Shown here piece by piece: positions 56,058-64,000 of a stretch of 64,000 nucleotides of DNA (its first letter is position 1; each line of letters starts with the position of its first letter). The notes under the pieces were generated by a model. The model was given only the letters and a program-made list of their open reading frames with translations, was not told the origin of the DNA and searched no databases. The stretch is from Ischnura elegans. Taxonomy: Eukaryota > Arthropoda > Insecta > Odonata > Coenagrionidae. The DNA is taken from assembly GCF_921293095.1 (NCBI RefSeq), contig NC_060252.1, positions 310,001-374,000 of the forward strand, given 5' to 3'. The position numbers and the translations under genes are program-made.

Positions 56058-59000
56058 CTTAGACCATATAAGAACTAGACCCGCCATTCCCCACCCCTAC
56101 CCATGTCTCGCCGTGTGGCCAACATCTCCCCTCGGCTCCCTTCCTTCCCCGCCCACTTTTAAAGCGGCGTGACGACACGGTTGGGACGCTCATCGTCGTA
56201 GCGCATTGCTACGAATCGGGATTCACTGTATCACTGCGGTATTCTGACAATTTTCTTCGCGATTTTTCAATTAGAAGTACTAATATTTATTGCGTTATGT
56301 ATGAGAAGTATTCTCTCAGCCATGGTTGGATTGGTGGACTTACAATTAATGAACAGTGGCATTTTTCGGCATTGGCAGCGACGAAAAAATATTGTGGCAG
56401 TAAAATGAAGACAAAGCCCTTGGTAAACTTCCGCAGATTTTTTTCTTATCCCGTTAGCAATCTAGCATCATTCATTATAAAAGCATGAAATATTACACAA
56501 AAGTTGTAAACGGGGGGAAATTTAGAAAGTAAAAGGTTCATGGTGTAAAGAATTTGCCGGTCGTCCACGAAGTAACGCGGCAACGCCTTCGCATATAGTA
56601 ATTTTTAAACGGTCAATTATGCGATGCAAATTGAACTGCGCGCTAGTGCTATTAAAAAGGGATGTCAACAAATCAGCATTCATATTATTTAGGTAAGTAA
56701 TTTAGTTATTTCATAAATGCATAATTTTTTACTTAGCAGACAGCTCTCGTGTTATTTATATTTTGTGATGGTGGAAAAAGGTCCAGCGCCGGCTTTGCAA
56801 GTGATAACTACGATTTACGTACGCTACGGAAAATTCTGGGAACAAATAATGCCTATCAACATATTTATAATTAGAAAGAAAGAGAGGATTGAATTAAAAT
56901 AATTTTAAAAATAAATTTGCTTTATAACAATCAATTATATTTAATATATTGAATAACTTATTAAATATTTTCATCTAATGTTGTACGTGTGTACTTACAC
57001 TGTACATACTTCAATTAAATTTTTTTAAACAATTTACGACATAATTTAATTTTTTATATCTTGTCACAATACGTAAGAAAAGAGGATGCGGATTCAAAGA
57101 TGATCTAAGAAGTGAATTTCATTTTAATAAAAAATCCAGAAGCGATTACCGACTCTGTGAAATGTGTGAAATGTAATGGATAATTTTCTATTTTTCACGG
57201 CAGTATGATATTTCGAAGCACTTGGAGACGCAAGAGCATAATAGATATTTAAATACTGCTGCATCTTCCTCCAAAATCCGGAATTTTTAGTAAAAACAAT
57301 TTATGGAGACGAAGAAATAAACTAGCATTAGCAGTAGGATGTCTTTCCATGCTATTTTTCATAGTCATTCCTTCATATCTAAGGCCTGTACATCACAAGT
57401 TATCAAATCGGTTTTGCAGCGCACATGATACATAACGCCGTTCAAACAGCTGCTGTTTTGTTGCCCGCAGATGTGGAAAATATTGTCATTAAAATATATT
57501 TTTATTTCTACATTACACTGTGCGTCTTGAAATGCTGAAATAACTTTGTGAAACTGCGGAAGTCGCATGTTTAAGAAAATACTTGGTTACTGTAAAACGC
57601 ACTAGTTACCTCTTTATTCGTCAGCTGTAGATAGAATTTTTAAATTATACCACTCTATGTATTCCTACTTTCTATATCAGGTTTAATGTCCTAAAATTGT
57701 AGAAGAGAGTTTTAAAAAAGATTCCTCAAATTTAGCTTGAGTTTAAAAACAATCAATCACCTCTTTTTCAAAATGCTATTAAAGTTATTGAAGGTGATAA
57801 AATTTTTGGTAATCGAAGTAGCGAATGAAGTTAAAAATATCTGAATCAAAAGCGGTCAGAAAGTAATTTTCTTCCATTAACCATCTGTAAGAGTTTAAGT
57901 GAGCTCGAAGTGGGTGCAATAAATCATGCAGATATCATGAATCACGTTAAAAATTTCTAAAGTAACTGCAAAGATTATTTAGAAGAGTGGACGCTATATT
58001 AAAATTATATTGAACATTTTCATTGGATTACATTAAAAGATTAACTTAATTGGAATGATGTTCTAAAATCATTCGATCATTGTGCATAAAATTTTCCATA
58101 TAATAATATTTCCAAAAACGAACTTTTTAATGACATATCATTATTTAAAAAAATATATTGGTTAGAAAAGGGTAAAATCTTGGGCTTCTGCACAAATCGT
58201 GATAGAGTACAAATGGTTATTAATATTTAATCATTTGAAACAAGGCATATTCCATACAATATTGCCCTAAAATTAAGGAATATTCTTCGCCCTTACCACA
58301 AGCAATTGCTGCGACTGAACGCGTTTTTTCTACTGTAAATGAAGTGCGTGTATCAGAAAAGCAATTCAATGTGTGAAATATAACTAAACAAATTCGTGTG
58401 AAAAATTTCACGACCTTTTCCGCAAAAGAAATGAAGAAAAAAATCACTCAAATATAAGAAATATGCCAAAGAAAAAATTATACTAGACTTAATTTTTCAT
58501 GCATCATATTTGCTATTCTTTTTGCCACCCTTATGACCTTGACGGTGACCTTACTGGGTCAACGGTTGAATTTTCGTAGATGAAAGTGTTATTTTCGGGT
58601 TTCTCGGTTCCGAAAACCTAAGAATAGACATCTTGGTCAATGAAATGTAGACCTTTTTCTATCTCGATTTTTTTTACATTAAAACCACATAAGGCAAATT
58701 AAAATGTTTGGTTTGGACATTGTGAGGTCAAAAGGTCAAAATTGTAAAATTTCGCTTACACTCAACAAAACTTAGGACCTTTCCCCATATGTGTGCCAAT
58801 TTTCATGAATATTGCTCGATGCAAAGTTACTAAAATTACAAGTCAAAAATGACACACGACCCTTGGGACAGTCTGTATATTCATTTTCTAGGAATGTCAC
58901 CGTTAGGTTAATCTACTTGTAAATAAGTAATATTTCTGAAATAATTTTGCTTTTTATGGATCACTCCCTTCACCCTTTGTGAGATATCGTGCGATTTTGC

Positions 59001-59892
59001 TCCACGCCTTCTTTCTAATCTCACTAAAGATTTTTCAAAATGCGTATTTTCAGGGTAAATGCGTTAATCTAGGCTTCATTGTGTTGGATTTATAAATAAA
59101 ATGATTTGTTTAATTATCTTTATTAAAGATTACCGAGATCGCAATAAACTGGTTTTTGTGGAAAAAATTACGTGATACTTGCCAGACCCCTTCCTTTTAG
59201 GGGGGAAGCCATGGTCTAGGGGGAGGAAAGCCATGGTCTAGGGGGGAAGCCATGATCTAGGAGGGGGGGGGCAAGCCAAGTTGTGACATTTTAGCATGGA
59301 AAAGATGAATGAAACCAACATTATAAGAACATTATAACAGCGCTTTTTTAGTTTATGAGATTATTTCATTGAAAAAATAGTTTTATTTCAGTTACTTAAC
59401 TTATAATAATACATATCATTTTTCGTTCATGGTTTGAAGAAAATTTGTTGAATACTTTCGTTTCAATTGAGTACTGATTTTGCTTAAACACTTTTGCGAT
59501 TTTTGCTTCCAGGGGGTCAGCTGCTCCCCCTGCCCCTCGCTGGGTACGCCCATGTTTACATATGACATTCTTAATCAATTTATTTTACACGATCGCTTCT
59601 CGGTTTATCTTGATTTATTTAGCTTTTTGCGCAGAGTCAAGGCTATAAAATGCCTTAGTTCATCGTAAAAATATATTTATTAAGTGTATAATCATTTTAC
59701 GTGCCCAATATCGTCACTTTTCAGCGACTTTGCAGCGTATGAGCGTTAAAATATCTCAAGCGCGCATACGGAATATCGTCTGCAGTCCCAACCGTGACGT
59801 CACGCTCCCTCATCCCACTCACTTCTCCGCCGTGCGATGTTGGCCACAGCGTTCCACCCGAATGGCAGGTCTACTTACTTAAATGGTCTAAG
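56058..59892 (+). mobile_element. hAT element, copy B
   Basis: Same ends as copy A and the same 8-bp flank GCTCGACA (56050-56057 shared with copy A, and 59893-59900). 3,835 bp. It keeps remnants of both the N-terminal finger region (57070-57480) and the C-terminal dimerisation region (57870-58460). It follows copy A in direct orientation with only one 8-bp sequence between them. Confidence 0.88.
57870..58460 (+). pseudogene. hAT transposase C-terminal dimerisation region, copy B
   Basis: Heavily stopped frame with recognisable pieces: NYIEHFHWITLKD, WNDVLKSFDH, NISKNELFNDI, FETRHIPYNIALKLRN, then, in frame +, PQAIAATERVFSTVNEVRVS, the hAT C-terminal signature (compare NAxVERVFS). Missing from copy A. 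Confidence 0.75.
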
Positions 59893-60657
59893 GCTCGACA
59901 CAAAAACAACTGAAGACCTGGTTTATGCGTCGAACGGAAGTCTTCGGGCAAACAAACAAAGCGATGCAGCTCATATGGTAGATGAGGCAATTCATATAAG
60001 CCCCAGTAGAGCCAGAAATATAAGGCAAGCTTGTTATATCCATAGATCTGACACCAAGGTACATAGTTCTTCCCTACAATGCAGACGAGGCATTAGGCTT
60101 AGTGATTGAGGCAAAGTTGACTAAACATCAGTATACTATGTCCATCAGGAAAGGGGCCAGATCTCTAATGGCAGCAAGTCTTTAACCTCCTTAAGAAGAA
60201 ATTCTTTCTGTAAAAAAAACTGTGCTATCCTTTTGGTGCTACGACTGCTTTCATCCCCAAACGTAGACTCGGCACCCGCGTACAAAGACGGTGAAGAAAC
60301 TAATGATGAGGAGTAATTGTTTTACTTCCTCATATCTATTTGCTTCCTATAATTATTGATTCATTAATTAATTATTCCACGAAATACTTTCATTAAAGAT
60401 ATCTCCCCCCAAAGCATAATGGTCATGTAATTATCTCTAAGTGAGAAAACATCCATTCATTCGTGTAAAACTGGATTTGGCGACTTATAAATGCGTAAGT
60501 GTTTTTCAGACCACCATTGCATCACACGTCGTTGTAGTATAATTATTCAGAAAAAAAGCGAATGCGTATTTATTTTTTGAGAAAGTCATTATACATGCAT
60601 TAGAAGATATATTAAAGTTGTGTAACACCATCATATACCTCTACAAATGGGACAGTC

Positions 60658-60696
60658 GACTTTTGTCCGGAAAAAAGCGCTCCCCAGACCACTGTG
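60658..60696 (-). repeat. Transib-3 right terminus, 23-RSS-like
   Basis: Read inward: CACAGTG, exactly 23 bp, ACAAAAGTC. It shares CACAGTGGTCTG and CGGACAAAAGTCGA/CGGACAAAAGTCGA with the left end and is followed outward by CGCCG. Confidence 0.9.
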
Positions 60697-60701
60697 CGCC
60701 G

Positions 60702-62512
60702 GGATAACAAACAAACCACGTCAGACTGAGCAGAGTCCTCTGGATGGCAGTTTTCTGCACTACTCCCTCATAGGGTCCCTCAACTTTGTAGTGTGTTATC
60801 AACAATCCAGAGAGCTCTGAGACTGAGAGGCACCGACTTAACTGGGAGCCTCTTAACTGAGTTCCAAAACTATCTTAAAAACGAACTTCGTCACTTAGCT
60901 GAATGAAACTCATTACTCTCACAGCACTATTCAAATTATACTTTGAACGGTTTGAGAAAGAAACTTTCAGTACAAATTTTTGATCGGAAGCAAAATCTTG
61001 GAAAAATTCTTCGGGTGAATCAGGAACAAACTTTTAAAAATGTTATCCAGCTCACATAAAAACACCTTGCCAAACTAATAATTTCCTGTATTTTCTGAGG
61101 CACCTGCAGCTCGATTCTGTAAATGTGATATCTGCGTTTATATGTCTGATAGTGCAAGCACATGCCACTATTCACGATTTATACTGGTGAAAATGTTTCT
61201 GGCGCGAATACGAGTTGATTATTAACAGTTTCTGTTAGAGGACGAGATGTTTACGTGTCTTAGTATTTCTATTGTGTCAACAGAAAAAAGTATCACGTTG
61301 GCCTTATTACTGAACGGCAGCAAGAATGCATGGAAGATATGGAATAGATGATTATTTTTTACCTTAACGTACTGAAGCATGCCCCGGCAAGCCATCTAAA
61401 CGTCTAAGAATTAATCGTGGTGTGAGCTCAGTGACAATATTCATCGCCAATCCTCGAGATACGTGGGACAAACACTTCTTAAATGCTCTTCCCGCATCTC
61501 GAAGGGATTGTTGATATCGCGTTACTGCCGCCGAAGTATGTGCATCTGTTGCCTCCATCGACATCGATGCTCATGCAAAAGTAGCGGAGTTATGTGAAGA
61601 GCCTCCATTCTCCTTAATAAAAACAAATCGAAGGCTTGAACTTACGAAACCAATATTAAATACATCTGTTAGCATTCAATACCGTACAATACTTTTACAA
61701 TTGGTTCTACTCCAAATTATTATGAACATTATAAGTTGTGAGTATTTGACTTGTACATTCTAGCAGATGCACAAATATAAGATAATTGTCAAACCCTCAG
61801 CGCAGGGTTTAACTTCTCACCAACTTCAATTGCAATAAAGGCCAACCAATTAAAATAGTAGGCGTATGTAAATTTAACTTAACGATTTTCTTTTATTTGT
61901 TTTTAATACATATTATACATGGGAAGTGACAATATAAAATAGCCACCATCGTAATGAATGAATAATGTGCTATTAATTATCAATCACAGCGAAAATTCAT
62001 GAGGAAAAATTAGCCGCGACGAAGCTACCACAGGCTCTCTCGGGCGTGAATACTTTCACGGACGCGGAAGTGATAGTGATGTCACTAAAAAGTTTCCGAT
62101 TCGCTCCAGCGTCAAAGCCGTGTATACATTGACGAAATCCGCTTGTGACGGTCATATCAAATTTACAGAATCGAGCTGCAGGTCTTTGAGAAAATAACTG
62201 TACATCACAATGAACTGTTTCAGAAACGATTCATGAATAAAATAAAAGAAAGAAAATAGTAATCCTAACAAACGAATTCTGCGCGGGCCGGCGACAGTAT
62301 GTAGACAGAGCAGTGTAACAATATCGTCAACAAAAGGGAAAGATCAAACTGTGATGTAACAGAAACCATTTCACATTACACGTAATAAAGAAAATAAACG
62401 TCCGCCAGTGTTTTAACAGAGAATGTACTCAATCAGCCATTAATTGACATGAATCACAAATAAATTATAATTAAAATGCATTAAAAGTTATAAAAAATTA
62501 CTATAAGATTCT
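60702..62512. other. No recognised feature
   Basis: AT-rich sequence outside the Transib-3 target duplication. A minus-strand frame at 61364-61564 has coding-like composition but no recognised motif. Confidence 0.3.
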
Positions 62513-63465
62513 GGTATTCTACCGATGAAGGTAGGTTTCCATGGAGTGTTCAAGAAGTGATCTGGAAGCCTCCCTTTCCTTCCAGCACTGCCTTCTTTAA
62601 TTCACTGTAACGCCTACTCTCTTTCAATCTATCTAAAAATCCTATTCTTTCCCTTCCCCTCCCTCGTTTACCCAACATTCTACCTTCTAACACCATTTTC
62701 AACATTCTCTCATACCTTCTGTCTCCTCCGTATGTAATCTAAAAGCTGCCTCTCCTCACCCACCATGTCCAGTACTTCGTCGTTCCTTTTCCTCTCCATC
62801 CATTTCACCCTCCCCATCCTTCTCAATTCCCACATCTCGAATGCCTCCAATCTTCTCTCGTCTTCTTTCCTCAGTGTCCACGTTACCGCACTGTAGAGAG
62901 CTACACTCAAAATCAAACTCTTAAATAACGATCCTGTCAGAAGCTCCTTCCTGTTCATCTGTTCATGAACGCCTCCTTTGCTAGTGCAATTCGCTTCCTG
63001 ATGTCCTTGTAACTGTGTCCGTTTTCCTCTAATGTGCTGCCCAAATAGTTAAACTGTTCTACCTGTTCAAGTTTTTCCCCACCTACTTTTATCTTGAGTC
63101 TCACAACCATCGCTCGCGATACTTTAAATAACCGCATTACCTTCGTCTTCTTGTGATTAATCCTCATCCCATACTCCTCGCACCGCTCGTATAACGCACC
63201 CACTAGAGCCTGTAGTCCCCTCGCTGACTGGCTTATCAGCGCTTAATCATCCGCGAACCTTACCGATATATACATCATTCCTCCCACCTTCACTCCAGCT
63301 TCCAAATCGTCCCACGCTTCTCTTACCATCTCCTCAGCGTATACGTTAAAAAAAGCGGCAATACAGGACAGCCTTGCCTTACACCTCGGCCAATGCCTGC
63401 CCACCCATATTCTCCGTCCGCTACCCTCACTTGCGCAGTCTGGGCCAAATAAAGATTACGAATAA
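62513..63465 (-). pseudogene. RTE fragment with reverse transcriptase C-terminal half
   Basis: Minus strand, same family as the full RTE element. From 63465: RNLYLAQTAQVRVADGE, GIGRGVRQGCP with a small deletion, VRFADD followed at once by a stop, YERCEEYGMRINHKKTKVMR, EQVEQFNYLGSTLEENGHSY, a frameshift near 62957, then WTLRKEDERRLEAFEMWELR and RKRNDEVLDMVGEERQLLD. It ends in the RTE 3' tail near 62513. 5'-truncated. Confidence 0.9.
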
Positions 63466-64000
63466 GTCGTAAAACGTATCATATGGCAACTTACTATGCG
63501 GACGATTTATTAATTTTGCCCCAAAGTAAAACTGAATTTTTTTATTACCTGTTGACATTGTGTTGACGATGGGCGATGTGGTCTATTTGGTTAGACGCGG
63601 GAAAATGAGAGGAAATTCGGCACGCCCGACGCTATTTTCGAGATGTAGGTGAGGGACCATGGGGCAGGAAGATAAGATTTGAGGACGAGAGGGAAAGGAC
63701 ACGTAAGGAAGTATCATGATCGCCTCAATCCCTCGACTCGATACCTGCGCGACAAGCGAAGTGTCGTCCGTGGATGGGAAATCGATTTGGAGTCTTGTCT
63801 CTCGTGAAGGCAGCCTCCACATCCCTTTCCCTTCTATCGAACATGTCTTCCAAGAATGAATGCCGAAGAGGATGAAAGACGGACGTCTTATCCCAGGAAT
63901 GCCAACCAACTCCTGCCCCACAGTCTCCTTCTCTGTATCCTGACAAAGTCCATCGAGTCAACCAACCCCGGGATGGCAGGATGGGTATTGGAAAGAGTGC
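63466..64000. other. No recognised feature
   Basis: Somewhat GC-richer from 63600 on. Overlapping minus-strand frames (63583-63961) show no family signature and contradict each other, so none is called. Confidence 0.3.

Larger units (their letters stand above)
52378..60318 (+). pseudogene. Transib-3 transposase remnant, split and deleted
   Basis: After an acceptor (TTTATTTAG at 52377) the sequence encodes FETLRERSKRRRTTELLD, is cut by the hAT pair, and resumes at 59901 with KTTEDLVYASNGSLRANKQS, AAHMVDEAIHISPSRARNIR, then in another frame NADEALGLVIEAKLTKHQY. These match the region before the first catalytic Asp in Transib proteins (compare TPTRATRILSKWRK and MTKFQYN of Transib-2). Then the catalytic core is missing; a possible acidic tail (LLSSPNVDS...DGEETNDEE, stop at about 60317) remains. 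Splicing out the hAT pair and one GCTCGACA restores the frame across the insertion point. Confidence 0.82.
51028..60696 (+). mobile_element. Transib-3 with RSS-like ends, carrying two hAT elements
   Basis: Perfect 5-bp duplication CGCCG on both sides (51023-51027, 60697-60701). Left end 51028-51066: CACAGTG, 23-bp spacer, ACAAAAGTC. Right end 60658-60696 (inverted): CACAGTG, 23-bp spacer, ACAAAAGTC. Inside are remnants of a Transib transposase interrupted at 52458-59900 by two hAT elements; without them the element is about 2.2 kb, with an internal transposase deletion. A third subfamily, distinct in ends and protein from Transib-1 and -2. Confidence 0.9.

Overview
The window is eukaryotic, AT-rich and almost entirely made of transposable elements. 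The mix suggests an arthropod, probably an insect: RTE-type and CR1/Jockey-type non-LTR elements, three kinds of Penelope-like element, intron-bearing Transib transposons, hAT, pogo, piggyBac and PIF/Harbinger elements, a DIRS-like reverse transcriptase and a tRNA-derived SINE. I cannot fix the species. Only one short GC-rich exon (115-367, minus strand) looks like ordinary host coding sequence. I see no CRISPR array, rRNA gene, genuine tRNA gene, operon or bacterial feature.

Layout. 0-2.3 kb: host exon, a Penelope GIY-YIG fragment, a LINE 5'-UTR fragment, and an inverted copy of a Transib 3' end. 2.3-12.07 kb: Transib-1, with a seven-exon RAG1-like transposase gene, interrupted by a full-length 3.3 kb RTE element (5179-8491, 10-bp target duplication) and a 1.67 kb hAT-type element (8992-10656, 8-bp duplication). 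12.08-17.11 kb: Transib-2, abutting Transib-1 across one shared CGGCG. 18.4-21.15 kb: a decayed second RTE family with an internally duplicated 5' part. 22-26.3 kb: a MITE pair, a minus-strand Penelope fragment and an RTE tail. 28.13-31.27 kb: a nearly complete AT-rich Penelope-like element with pseudo-LTRs and hammerhead-like motifs. 33.49-36.0 kb: a Harbinger MITE and another Penelope element with an inverted partial copy. 37-43.5 kb: two SINEs, a piggyBac-type MITE, a pogo element nested in a hAT MITE, and a DIRS-like reverse transcriptase. 44.27-45.2 kb: a 135-bp minisatellite. 45.2-48.4 kb: RTE, piggyBac and CR1/Jockey-like remnants. 51.03-60.70 kb: Transib-3, carrying two hAT elements in direct tandem with one shared 8-bp target sequence. 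62.5-63.5 kb: an RTE fragment on the minus strand.

The most notable signal is the Transib set. Three different subfamilies occur in one window. Both complete terminal pairs start with the exact V(D)J heptamer CACAGTG, followed by a 22- or 23-bp spacer and an A-rich ACAAAAGTC/CCAAAAGTC block, the layout of a 23-RSS. Target duplications are GC-rich 5-mers (CGCCG; CGGCG/CGGAG). The transposase genes of Transib-1 and -2 share intron positions. All the long coding regions here carry stops, frameshifts or insertions, so none of these elements looks autonomous now.
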